Shown: positions 1-7,155, counted from the stretch's first letter. The stretch: DNA of 10,461 nucleotides from Nitrospirota bacterium (GCA_015485235.1 WFTX01000265.1:1-10461); one strand, 5' to 3'. Numbers and translations: made by a program. Notes: generated by a model not told the origin, from the sequence alone.

Positions 1-37
1 GAGACAGAAGAAGGCCCGCGTAGAGGCCCTCAAATCC

Positions 38-3000
38 ATGCAGGACCATACGATATTAAACACCTTCTTTGCAGGGATATCAGGGAAGACGGAAGAGCAG
101 TTTCTGGCGGATGCACTCAGGTCGGCACTCCAGATTGCAGACGCCCCGGCCGGAAGCATCCAGCTCTACAGCGGTGAAGAGGTCATTCTCAAGGCATCCC
201 AGGGCCTGAGCAGACGGTTTCTTGAGAGCACCGGCAAATCCGTCCTTCCCGGCGGGCTGACAGAAAAGATCCTGACTGAGAAGAAGATTATCGAAATCCA
301 GGACACCCTCACAAGTGAATTCAACAACCCCGCCTTCCTGATTGAGAACATAAGGTCGATCCTTGCAATCCCCCTTGTCCAGGGAGACTCCGCCATGGGG
401 ATACTCTTCATAGACGATTTCAAACCCCGGCGCTACTCCACACGCCAGAAATCCTCTCTCGGCATCCTGGCAAGGCTCACAGGTGAGTACCTCGGCCTCC
501 TGACCGGATCAAGGCAGGCGGAGAGAGAACGGGCCAAACTCACAAAAATCTTTGAGACCGCCAGGGGGATCATATTCATAACCGATGATCAGGGGATAAT
601 AAGGGAGACGAACCTCACCGGCCCTGAGAATGAAAAAAGCCACCTCATAGGTACATCCTTCGGGGACCTCCTCAGCAATGAAGACAGGGCGGCCCTCCAG
701 CGGGAACTGGACAGGAGGGGCATTGCCAGAGACTTCAGCCTGAAGCTCAGCCTGCCAGGCATGAAAGAAGAAGAACCCCAGGACTTCCTCCTGAATGCAA
801 CAGTCCTCTCTGACGAGCGGGAGGGAAAGACCTGGTGCGGGATATTCCTCCTGGAACATGTCGGCAAGATCACCAGGCTTGAAAAGGCCCTCAGGGAGAA
901 GGAAGCCGAGGTGGAGGAACTCCAGGGAATACTCGAAAAGAAGGTAATCGAGAGGACAGAAGTCCTTGAGAGGATGAACGAGGAGTTGGAGAGGGCCAAT
1001 GAACTGAAGGGCCGATTCATAGCGAACATGAGCCATGAACTCCGCACCCCTCTGAACTCCATAATCGGATTTTCCGATGTGCTCCTGGAAGGGACCTTCG
1101 GGAGCCTGAGCGAGGACCAGAGCCGGTATATCACCAACATAAAGGCCGCAGGGATTCATCTGCTCCAGCTTGTAAACAACATCCTTGATCTTGCAAAGCT
1201 GGAGGCGGGGAAGGCGGAACTCCAGTATGAGGAGTTCTACATCGATGAACTCCTCCATGAGGTCCTCTCTACGATGACACCCCTTGCCGAGAAGAAGGAG
1301 ATAACGATTACTGCTTCCATTGATCCTGACATTGACGAACTCGTCGCTGACAGGATAAAGATAAAACAGATTCTCTTCAATCTCCTCTCCAATGCTGTCA
1401 AGTTCACACCCGAGGGCGGGAGTGTCTCCGTCCATGCAGAGAAGGTTCAGGGAGGTGAAGGGGGCGGCGGCTTCAGGTTCTCTGTGAAGGATACAGGTAT
1501 AGGGATCCCCCCCGACGAGATAGAGAAGATTTTTGATGAATTCGAACAGGTGGATTCATCCACATCACGTCAGCAGATGGGAGCCGGACTCGGGCTTTCA
1601 CTCACGAAGAAGCTGGTAGAGCTACATGGCGGAAAGATTTCAGTTCAGAGCAGTCTCGGGAAGGGAAGCGTATTTTCATTCACCATACCGGAGACTGTCG
1701 TGACTGCTGAAGAAGGAGCCGAACCGGCTGAAGCAGTGGAGGCTGTAAAACTGGACTTCCCCTGGATGAAGGAGGAGGCCCCTCTCATCCTGGTGGTTGA
1801 GGACGATCCTCCCACGGCGGAACTCCTCACGCTCCATCTCACACAGGCAGGTTACAGGGTCGCCCATGCCTTTGACGGGAGAGAGGCGGTGGAAAAGGCA
1901 AGATCCATGCGACCCTTTGCAATCACCCTTGATATAATGCTCCCCAAGAAGGACGGGTGGGAGGTACTCCAGGAACTCAAGGCAGACGCAGAGACATCCC
2001 ATATCCCCGTAATAATTCATTCAATCGTGAACAACAGGGAGCTTGCCTTTGCCCTTGGTGCCACAGACTATCTGATGAAACCCCTCCAGAAGGAAGACCT
2101 CCTTGCAAAACTTGGGGAACTCACGGCTATCAGGGGGAAGATGTCCGCGCCACCCACAGTACTCCTGATAGATCCGGACAGAACAGAGGCCGAGGCGATC
2201 AAGGGCCTCCTGGAGTCAGAACAGATTATCACTTATATCGCAGAAGACAGAAGCAAGGGACTGGAACTCTCCGTCGCCCTCAGGCCGAGCCTGATAATGG
2301 TGAACACGGAATCACCCGAGATCGATGAATTCGACCTCATACAGGAACTCAAATCCTCTCCATCCACGAGGGATATCCCGATATTCATCATCACTGACCG
2401 GGACATCTCGGTGGAAGACCGGATGACCCTTCTTGGAAAAATCGAGAGGATCATAAAAAAGCACGGTTTTGACGAGAAGGAACTGATCGATCATATCAAG
2501 GAGCTGGAGGTCCTCTACCCTAAGAGGGCCGGCCTGATTGATGAGTCAACGGGGCTCTTCAGTCACAGGTATTTCCAGATCAGGCTTGCCCAGGAGGTGG
2601 AACGGGCGACACGGTACAAGCTCCCCCTCATACTCGTAATACTGGACCTGGACAACTTCGGGAATTTCGTCAAGGCCAACGGTGAGACACGGGGTAACAG
2701 TGTCCTCAGGAAGGTGGCAGAACTGATCAGGAAGAATATCAGGGGCTCTGACCTCGTTGTCCGTTATGGTGGGGACTCCTTCGCCGTCCTCCTGCCGAAC
2801 ACGGTCCTTAATGCCGGACTCTCTTTAAGCAACCGGTTCAATGCAATAATCAAGAACTATCCCTTCCCTGGAGAGGAGGTCCAGCCCAGGGGATGTATAA
2901 CGGCAAGTGCCGGCCTTGCTTTTCTGGGAGGACAGAGTCCTGAAGAGCTCATCCTCTGTGCAGAGAAGGCCCTTTCGCTGGCGATAAAGAAGGGTGGTGA

Positions 3001-3049
3001 CAGGGTTGAAGTCTTCGCTGAGACGGAAGACAGCCCGGTCAGAAGCTGA
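38..3049 (+). CDS. GAF-PAS hybrid histidine kinase with two receivers and a degenerate GGDEF domain
   Basis: This is a signalling protein with no visible membrane segment, so it is probably cytosolic. Domains in order (residues from the Met at 38): GAF about 5-150, PAS about 165-275, charged coiled coil about 278-328, HisKA with H-box SHELRTPLN (phosphoacceptor His333), HATPase with N-box Asn452, G1 Asp485-GIGIP and G2 GAGLGLS (515-521). REC1 has acidic residues E588, D589 and D590, phosphoacceptor Asp632 and Lys681. REC2 has Asn756 where the phosphoacceptor Asp should be. The C-terminal GGDEF-like domain (about 855-995) reads GGDSF (911-915) and keeps an RxxD inhibitory site (RGSD, 902-905). 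The kinase and REC1 look active; REC2 and the cyclase domain probably do not. The frame is open from base 2 with no stop before Met38, and no good ribosome site precedes 38, so the true start may lie outside the window. The signal sensed cannot be told. Confidence 0.93.
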   Translation: MQDHTILNTFFAGISGKTEEQFLADALRSALQIADAPAGSIQLYSGEEVILKASQGLSRRFLESTGKSVLPGGLTEKILTEKKIIEIQDTLTSEFNNPAFLIENIRSILAIPLVQGDSAMGILFIDDFKPRRYSTRQKSSLGILARLTGEYLGLLTGSRQAERERAKLTKIFETARGIIFITDDQGIIRETNLTGPENEKSHLIGTSFGDLLSNEDRAALQRELDRRGIARDFSLKLSLPGMKEEEPQDFLLNATVLSDEREGKTWCGIFLLEHVGKITRLEKALREKEAEVEELQGILEKKVIERTEVLERMNEELERANELKGRFIANMSHELRTPLNSIIGFSDVLLEGTFGSLSEDQSRYITNIKAAGIHLLQLVNNILDLAKLEAGKAELQYEEFYIDELLHEVLSTMTPLAEKKEITITASIDPDIDELVADRIKIKQILFNLLSNAVKFTPEGGSVSVHAEKVQGGEGGGGFRFSVKDTGIGIPPDEIEKIFDEFEQVDSSTSRQQMGAGLGLSLTKKLVELHGGKISVQSSLGKGSVFSFTIPETVVTAEEGAEPAEAVEAVKLDFPWMKEEAPLILVVEDDPPTAELLTLHLTQAGYRVAHAFDGREAVEKARSMRPFAITLDIMLPKKDGWEVLQELKADAETSHIPVIIHSIVNNRELAFALGATDYLMKPLQKEDLLAKLGELTAIRGKMSAPPTVLLIDPDRTEAEAIKGLLESEQIITYIAEDRSKGLELSVALRPSLIMVNTESPEIDEFDLIQELKSSPSTRDIPIFIITDRDISVEDRMTLLGKIERIIKKHGFDEKELIDHIKELEVLYPKRAGLIDESTGLFSHRYFQIRLAQEVERATRYKLPLILVILDLDNFGNFVKANGETRGNSVLRKVAELIRKNIRGSDLVVRYGGDSFAVLLPNTVLNAGLSLSNRFNAIIKNYPFPGEEVQPRGCITASAGLAFLGGQSPEELILCAEKALSLAIKKGGDRVEVFAETEDSPVRS

Positions 3050-3551
3050 GGGCCTCCTTGACACACTGGAAAGCCCCCTGGGAAAGATGTATATTATTTA
3101 CACCGGGGGACGAGGGAGAAAGGTTATACTTCTTCATCTCGGGTTCAGCATGGAGAAGGTCTCGGAATACCTCCCATCCACGTTACTCAGAAAGACCCCC
3201 CTTCCTGAGAGTGTAAAGGATCAGTTCAGCCGTTATTTCAGAGGAAACCTCAGGACATTCAGTCTGAATTACCACCTCGAAGGGACAGATTTTGAAAAGG
3301 CCGTCTGGGAGGCCCTGAAAAAGATCCCCTATGGAGAGACCCGTACCTATCAGTGGCTTGCAGAGGAGGTGGGAAGCCCCAGGGGCGTCAGGGCCGTGGG
3401 ACAGGCCCTGAGCCGGAACCCTCTTCCCATAGTCCTTCCATGTCACAGGATCATTCAGTCAGACGGGAAAATAGGTGGCTATTCATCTGGCGTGGAGATC
3501 AAGAGGCGGCTCCTTGAACTTGAGTACTACAATACGATTCAGGACAGATGA
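2994..3551 (+). CDS. ogt: methylated-DNA--protein-cysteine methyltransferase (O6-alkylguanine repair)
   Basis: This suicidal repair enzyme moves the alkyl group from O6-alkylguanine in DNA to its own cysteine. Counting from the GTG at 2994, the catalytic motif LPCHRII puts the acceptor at Cys150. The preceding helix-turn-helix shows GETRTYQWLAEEVG and RAVGQALSRNP, giving Arg133 as the likely arginine finger and Asn142 as the hinge asparagine. KIGGYSSG follows the active site, as is usual. There is no Ada-type N-terminal zinc or AraC domain, so it is the stand-alone Ogt/MGMT type. The family fold begins near LLDTLESPLGK, after the kinase stop at 3049, so the true start is unclear. GTG 2994 or 2997 (purine-rich AAGAAGG just upstream), TTG 3006 and ATG 3087 are candidates. 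Any of the first three would overlap the kinase and imply translational coupling. Confidence 0.92.
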   Translation: MVTGLKSSLRRKTARSEAEGLLDTLESPLGKMYIIYTGGRGRKVILLHLGFSMEKVSEYLPSTLLRKTPLPESVKDQFSRYFRGNLRTFSLNYHLEGTDFEKAVWEALKKIPYGETRTYQWLAEEVGSPRGVRAVGQALSRNPLPIVLPCHRIIQSDGKIGGYSSGVEIKRRLLELEYYNTIQDR

Positions 3552-3628
3552 GGTACCATACGGTTGCATTAATTCTACCCCGGAAGCAGGGTGAGTACAC
3601 CCAAGTAGTCTTCTCCTCCTGTCTTGTA

Positions 3629-3859
3629 TCCGGGGGGCTGCTCTGAATTTTTCATTATCAATACATGGTGGTTCATGTAAGCGCTTTCCTGTGTCGGCTC
3701 GGCGGAAACCGATCGGACTTCTCTGCTCAAAACCCTTTTTACCACTGATCAGGACTCTTAAGGCACCGTCCATAACAGGTCCGCAGGACTCGTATCGAGC
3801 TTTCTCTACTCAGACACGACCGGAGCTTCATAATGAAAAATTCAGAGCACACCCCCGGA
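3629..3859 (+). repeat. intergenic repeat, copy 1: core bounded by 30-bp terminal inverted repeats
   Basis: The left terminus (3629-3658) and right terminus (3830-3859) are inverted repeats of each other with about two mismatches, both containing GAATTTTTCATTAT or its complement. The interior matches copy 2 (7246-7456) in the same + orientation at roughly 90% by hand count. The main difference is 20 extra bases here, about 3779-3798. Two 8-bp palindromes, CCGATCGG (3709-3716) and CTGATCAG (3745-3752), are conserved in copy 2. There is no transposase reading frame and no evident target-site duplication, so it is non-coding and MITE-like at most. It lies between the convergent genes ogt and pstS. 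A conserved tail adjoins its right end (3860-3920). Confidence 0.9.
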
Positions 3860-3880
3860 ATCACACCATATTAAGTTGGA

Positions 3881-3920
3881 CGGCCCGTGAGAGTATGTCT
3901 CTGCCGAACCTTATTTTTTT
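3881..3920 (+). terminator. tail of repeat copy 1: hairpin followed by a T-tract
   Basis: On the + strand a bulged hairpin pairs CGGC (3881-3884) with GCCG (3903-3906) and AGAG (3890-3893) with CTCT (3899-3902). It is followed by CCTTATTTTTTT (3909-3920), which resembles a rho-independent terminator for transcripts running rightward out of the repeat or ogt. The outer stem is short and 5 nt bulge on one side, so its efficiency is doubtful. On the other strand the block starts 20 nt after the pstS stop. The reverse complement aligns with the tails of copies 2 and 3 (AAAAANATAAGG, then CGGCA, then CTCAC), which shows it is a conserved part of the repeat. Confidence 0.45.
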
Positions 3921-3940
3921 GTAACATTAAGGATAATAGG

Positions 3941-4954
3941 CTAAAATATCCCCTGTTCTCTCCAGTACTGTCTTACCCTTTCCTTGAGGCTCCCCGGAAG
4001 CGGGACATAGACAAGCCTCTTTGCCGTATCATCGCCCTTGCGGAAGGCCCAGTCAAAGAACTTTACGGTCTTGATGTTTGAATCCTTCTGATCCCTTGCA
4101 AGGAGTATGAAGGTGGCGCCGGATATGGGCCAGGCATCCTTGCCAGGGGCATCGATGAGCCAGAGGTAGAAGTGTTTTTTCGGATCAAACTCTCCTGAGG
4201 CACCTGCAGCCTGGAAAGATTCAAAACTCGGCTCTATAAACTCTCCTGCAGCGTTTTGAAGAAGTATGTGCGAGAGCCTGTTCTGCTTGGCGTAGGCAAA
4301 CTCGAGGTACCCGATGGAGTACTTTTTCCTCTTTACATAGTTTGCCACTCCTTCGTTGCCCTTTCCGCCTATGCCTGTGGGCCACTTCACAGCCTTGCCT
4401 GCACCCACCTTCTCCTTCCATTCAGGACAGACCTCTGCAAGATAGGTGGTGAAGATCGCCGTAGTGCCCGAACCGTCGGAGCGATGGACAACGGTTATCT
4501 TTTTCTCAGGGAGCCTGAGCCCGGGATTTAACGCCCTTATCTTGTCGTCACCCCATGAGGTTATCCTCCCGAGGAAGATACCACACAGGGATCCTGAGTC
4601 AAGCCTCAATTGCCCCGGTTTTATACCCCTGATGTTTACGACAGGCACCACCCCGCCAATCACAGCCGGGAACTGGTAGAGCTTCTTCTTCTCAATCTCT
4701 TCAGGCCTGACGGGTGCATCGGAGGCCCCGAAGTCAACGGTCCGGTTTACAATCTGCCTCACACCGCCACCGGAGCCTATGGATTGATAGTTGAGCCTTA
4801 CGCGGGTCTCTTTCTGGTACTGCCACGCCCATGCCGAGTAAACAGGGTAGGGAAAGGTTGCCCCTGCGCCGTTTATGGTCTCTGCAGCATGAGCCAGACC
4901 TGCTGGCCAGGCCATAATCAGAACTGCCGCTATCATTGTGATAAACCTTTTCAT
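3941..4954 (-). CDS. pstS: periplasmic phosphate-binding protein PstS
   Basis: This is the substrate-binding component of the high-affinity PstSCAB phosphate ABC transporter. A Sec signal peptide is clear: MKRF, a hydrophobic stretch, and AHA cleavage after residue 23 (numbering from the ATG at 4954). Mature-protein motifs match the family's phosphate pocket: GAGATFP (Thr33, Phe34), IGSGGG, GASDAP with its Asp, and HRSDGSGTT. At 337 residues it is of normal length. ATG 4954 is chosen because AGGAGG (4961-4966) sits 6 nt upstream; a TTG one codon earlier would leave too short a spacer. Pho-box-like repeats lie upstream at 4990-5029. pstC, pstA, pstB and phoU are absent: the reading direction ends in the repeat element and the convergent ogt. 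Similar proteins can bind other oxyanions, but the residues seen favour phosphate. Confidence 0.95.
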   Translation of the reverse strand: MKRFITMIAAVLIMAWPAGLAHAAETINGAGATFPYPVYSAWAWQYQKETRVRLNYQSIGSGGGVRQIVNRTVDFGASDAPVRPEEIEKKKLYQFPAVIGGVVPVVNIRGIKPGQLRLDSGSLCGIFLGRITSWGDDKIRALNPGLRLPEKKITVVHRSDGSGTTAIFTTYLAEVCPEWKEKVGAGKAVKWPTGIGGKGNEGVANYVKRKKYSIGYLEFAYAKQNRLSHILLQNAAGEFIEPSFESFQAAGASGEFDPKKHFYLWLIDAPGKDAWPISGATFILLARDQKDSNIKTVKFFDWAFRKGDDTAKRLVYVPLPGSLKERVRQYWREQGIF

Positions 4955-4989
4955 CAAAAACCTCCTTTACAATTCTAATTGATTCTCCA

Positions 4990-5029
4990 TTACGGGAAAG
5001 TTACAGAAATGTTACAAGAATGTTACAAG
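4990..5029 (-). promoter_or_regulatory. Pho-box-like array of four 11-bp direct repeats upstream of pstS
   Basis: Read on the + strand, TTACGGG, TTACAGA, TTACAAG and TTACAAG begin at 4990, 5001, 5012 and 5023, exactly 11 bp apart and joined by 4-bp spacers AAAG, AATG, AATG. On the pstS strand this gives tandem CTTGTAAC/CTGTAAC units. PhoB-type regulators bind 7-bp units separated by 4 A/T-rich bases, so this is very probably the phosphate-starvation operator. The unit furthest from pstS is the best conserved and the nearest the weakest. A possible -10 (TAGAAT, 4977 to 4972) would leave a leader too short for the ribosome site, so I do not assign a -10. Confidence 0.8.
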
Positions 5030-5189
5030 ACATATCTTTCTCTTTATCACCTCCCCTTTCAATCCCGAGGTAATTATAAACAGGGCATTTATCCGGTCTG
5101 TTCTTGCAGAAGTGTTCACGATAAAGCAGAGTGGTCGGCAACCTGTTCTCACAACCGTCACTGCTCAGAGTAAAGTACTTGCAGATCAT
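5001..5189 (-). CDS. small Cys-rich protein, function unknown (62 residues)
   Basis: The reading frame begins at an ATG (5189) with AGGGAG 5 nt upstream (5195-5200), a good ribosome site that favours this start over the longer GTG/other start at 5231. The product begins MICKYF and has Cys3, Cys13, Cys27 and Cys33, with FCKNRPDKCPVY around the last pair and a fifth Cys in the C-terminal tail. The spacing suggests a small metal- or zinc-binding fold. It vaguely recalls short 'C-x-Y/F ... FC ... CP-x-Y' proteins of environmental bacteria, but I cannot name a family. The last nine codons coincide with the Pho-box repeats, so the C-terminus (CNILVTFL) may be fortuitous. It lies upstream of pstS on the same strand. 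Confidence 0.55.
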   Translation of the reverse strand: MICKYFTLSSDGCENRLPTTLLYREHFCKNRPDKCPVYNYLGIERGGDKEKDMSCNILVTFL

Positions 5190-5405
5190 TTTTTCTCCCT
5201 TAAATACGGCTTCATTATTATTCTGCCGCAAATTGCCGAGTTGCTCTACGGGTCAGTTGTTGTAGGATGTGGGCGATCCTCAGGTTGTTTCTGTAAGCAA
5301 ATCGGGCTTGCGGGTCTTTGTTGATTTCTTGATCGTACTTTTGCATTGATCTTGTGATTATGTTACTACACTCCCTGTTACATCCTTATTAAAGAAGGAT
5401 TACAG

Positions 5406-5434
5406 TTGTGTTAAAATTTCATGCGCTGTGTTAT
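5406..5434 (+). promoter_or_regulatory. possible sigma-70 promoter for argS
   Basis: TTGTGT (5406-5411) and TGTTAT (5429-5434) are 17 bp apart in an AT-rich stretch about 40 bp before the argS start. The -35 and -10 match the consensus only partly. A 6-bp inverted repeat, ATCCTT (5382-5387) with AAGGAT (5395-5400), lies just upstream and could be an operator. The rest of the intergenic region from 5190 to 5405 shows no gene or strong regulatory structure to my eye. Confidence 0.3.
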
Positions 5435-5468
5435 CCTAAAATTCTTTTTTATCTGAAATGAGGAGGCC

Positions 5469-5480
5469 ATGAAGGTATGA
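5469..5480 (+). other. three-codon leader ORF overlapping the argS start
   Basis: ATGAAGGTATGA encodes Met-Lys-Val and stops at a TGA that shares ATG with the argS start (5477-5479). The AGGAGG at 5461-5466 is only 2 nt from this ATG but 10 nt from the argS ATG. Its use is unproven; it may be coincidence or a device that sets initiation by termination-reinitiation. Confidence 0.2.
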
Positions 5481-7114
5481 TATTCCTGAAAGATTTGATC
5501 AGGGAGGCGGTTTCCCGGCTGGGAGCCGAGGTTCCCTATGTTGAGCTTGAGGTTCCGCGGGATGAGAAGTTCGGGGACATCTCAACCCCGGTGGCGATGA
5601 CCCTTGCCAGGCCCCTCAGACGGGCTCCCCGCCAGATAGCCGAGGAGATCGCAGGAAGCCTTGAAGAAGATCCCGCCATTCAGAGTGTGGATGTGGCAGG
5701 GCCCGGATTTCTCAATTTCCGTATATCCACGGACTTCCTCCTGAAGGAACTGGAAAGGGTACTCCGGCACGGCCCGGACTGCCTCGTGCCTGAGCCTCCG
5801 GAAAGAAGGAAGGTCCAGATCGAGTTCGTAAGTGCCAATCCCACAGGGCCGCTTCACCTGGGGCATGGCCGGGGGGCTGCAGTCGGTGCCGCCCTGGCGA
5901 ACCTTCTTCAGAGAGGCGGGTATGAGGTTGAGAAGGAGTTCTACATAAACGACGCCGGCCGCCAGGTCCGGCTCCTCGGGGAGAGTATCTATGCGAGATA
6001 CCAAGAGCGGTTCGGGAAGGAATATCCCTTTCCTGAAGACGGCTACAAGGGGGATTACATATCCGAGCTCGCCGGAAGGATTGCTGAAGAGGTGGGCGAG
6101 AAATATATAGGAATTTCCTTTGACGAGGCCGGGGGTTTTTTTATCGAGCGGGGGACCAGGGAGATGCTTGATACAATAAGAACTGACCTCGAGACCTTTG
6201 GTGTGGTCTTTGACAGATGGCAGAGTGAAAAGCTGCTCTACACAGAGGGGCTTGTGAAGAAGTGTCTTGACGGACTCCGGAGTGAAGGGAAGCTCTATGA
6301 AAAGGACGGGGCCCTCTGGTTCAGGGCTTCTGATTACGGTGATGACAAGGACAGGGTCGTGGTAAAGAGTGACGGAAGCCATACGTATTTCGCCTCTGAC
6401 ATAGCCTATCACTGGTACAAGATCCAGCGGGGCTTTGATGAACTCATAGACATCTGGGGAGCGGATCACCACGGTTATATCCCGAGGATGAAGGCGGTTA
6501 TAAGGGCCCTTGGAGAGGACGAGGGAAAGCTCTCGGTGATCCTCGTCCAGATGGTTTCTCTCCTGAGGGGAGGTAAGCCGGTCCAGATGTCCAAGAGGTC
6601 AGGGGAATTCATCACCCTCCGCGAGGTTATCGAAGAGGTGGGGGCTGATACCACGAAGTTCATCTTCCTTACGAGGAAGGCCGACAGTCACCTTGAGTTC
6701 GATATCGAGGTGGCAAAGAAGGAATCCTCTGAGAACCCGGTTTACTATGTTCAGTATGCATATGCAAGGATACAGAGTATCTACAGAAAGGCGGCTGAAC
6801 AGGGAATCGGTCTGGAGGATATCCCCTTCGATGCAATAATGTATCTCAAGGAACCTGAAGAGATGAGACTCCTGAAGAAGATACTCCTCTATCCGCTCAT
6901 ATTTGAAGGGGCCTTCAGGGCGAGGGAGCCCCACAGGATAACCTTCTATCTCCAGGAACTGGCCGGGCTCTTTCATCCCTATTACAATACTCACCGGGTC
7001 CTTTCCGATGATGCAGGGCTGACGGGTGCCAGGCTTCTACTCCTCAGGGCCGTGGAACTGGTGCTGAGGGAGGCCCTTTCGGTGCTGGGGATATCGGCCC
7101 CTGAGAGGATGTGA
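5477..7114 (+). CDS. argS: arginyl-tRNA synthetase
   Basis: A class I aminoacyl-tRNA synthetase that attaches arginine to tRNA-Arg using ATP in the cytosol. The order is the Arg-tRNA-synthetase N-terminal (Add-1) domain about 1-90, then SANPTGPLHLGHGRG with the HIGH signature as His127-Leu-Gly-His130, the catalytic core with an insertion rich in charged residues, and the KMSKS loop as QMSKR (370-374). The C-terminal DALR-type anticodon-binding helical domain includes YVQYAYARIQSI and ends ISAPERM. At 545 residues it is of usual length. ATG 5477 is preceded by AGGAGG (5461-5466) at a rather long 10-nt spacing. An ATG at 5469 in another frame makes a three-codon ORF whose TGA overlaps this start. 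It is divergent from pstS, and the repeat tail begins 2 nt after its stop. Confidence 0.97.
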   Translation: MIFLKDLIREAVSRLGAEVPYVELEVPRDEKFGDISTPVAMTLARPLRRAPRQIAEEIAGSLEEDPAIQSVDVAGPGFLNFRISTDFLLKELERVLRHGPDCLVPEPPERRKVQIEFVSANPTGPLHLGHGRGAAVGAALANLLQRGGYEVEKEFYINDAGRQVRLLGESIYARYQERFGKEYPFPEDGYKGDYISELAGRIAEEVGEKYIGISFDEAGGFFIERGTREMLDTIRTDLETFGVVFDRWQSEKLLYTEGLVKKCLDGLRSEGKLYEKDGALWFRASDYGDDKDRVVVKSDGSHTYFASDIAYHWYKIQRGFDELIDIWGADHHGYIPRMKAVIRALGEDEGKLSVILVQMVSLLRGGKPVQMSKRSGEFITLREVIEEVGADTTKFIFLTRKADSHLEFDIEVAKKESSENPVYYVQYAYARIQSIYRKAAEQGIGLEDIPFDAIMYLKEPEEMRLLKKILLYPLIFEGAFRAREPHRITFYLQELAGLFHPYYNTHRVLSDDAGLTGARLLLLRAVELVLREALSVLGISAPERM

Positions 7115-7116
7115 AC

Positions 7117-7155
7117 AAAAATATAAGGTCCGGCACGGGCCCTCACGGGCCTTCA
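7117..7155 (-). terminator. tail of repeat copy 2: hairpin with T-tract on the minus strand
   Basis: The block starts 2 nt after the argS stop. On the + strand it reads AAAAATATAAGG, then CGGCA, then CTCACGGGCCTTC, matching the tails of copies 1 and 3. AAGGTCC (7125-7131) can pair with GGGCCTT (7147-7153), with one G-T pair in the + strand RNA. On the minus strand the hairpin is followed by CCTTATATTTTT, so the terminator-like polarity points from the repeat toward argS. It could also act weakly on argS transcripts. The stretch from about 7160 to 7232 that separates it from the inverted repeat is absent from copies 1 and 3, where the two parts nearly touch. Confidence 0.45.

Noticed and set aside
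509..1435. 308-residue minus-strand frame inside the kinase gene
   Set aside because: It is antisense to a clearly recognised GAF-PAS-HisKA coding region, has no recognisable motif and is a shadow of biased codon use.
3552..3602. Hairpin GGGTG (3589-3593) with CACCC (3598-3602) as the ogt terminator
   Set aside because: It is not followed by a T-tract. The terminator-like signal at 3881-3920 is a better candidate for rightward transcripts.
3629..3859. Repeat copy 1 as a complete insertion sequence
   Set aside because: It has inverted ends but no transposase frame, and no matching short direct duplication is visible beside any copy. It is at most a non-autonomous element.
3629..3872. Integron attC-like recombination sites following genes
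   Set aside because: Although the tails follow stop codons, the genes are housekeeping and in both orientations. No RYYYAAC/GTTRRRY core pair was seen and no integrase is present.
3691..3924. 77-residue + frame through repeat copy 1, with a GTG start also present in copy 2
   Set aside because: The frame stays open in copy 2 only to a stop at the right inverted repeat, and differences between copies change amino acids instead of falling at silent positions. After the 20-bp indel the sequences diverge. It is better explained as non-coding repeat.
5264..5280. AGGAT/ATCCT hairpin in the pstS-argS gap as a riboswitch or terminator
   Set aside because: A 5-bp stem with a 7-nt loop and no T-tract or conserved surroundings is expected by chance.
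5112..5324. 70-residue + frame in the pstS-argS gap
   Set aside because: It overlaps the minus-strand Cys-rich frame, lacks a ribosome site and has no recognisable features.
5582..6472. 296-residue minus-strand frame inside argS
   Set aside because: It is antisense to the ArgS catalytic core containing the HIGH signature and shows no family motif.
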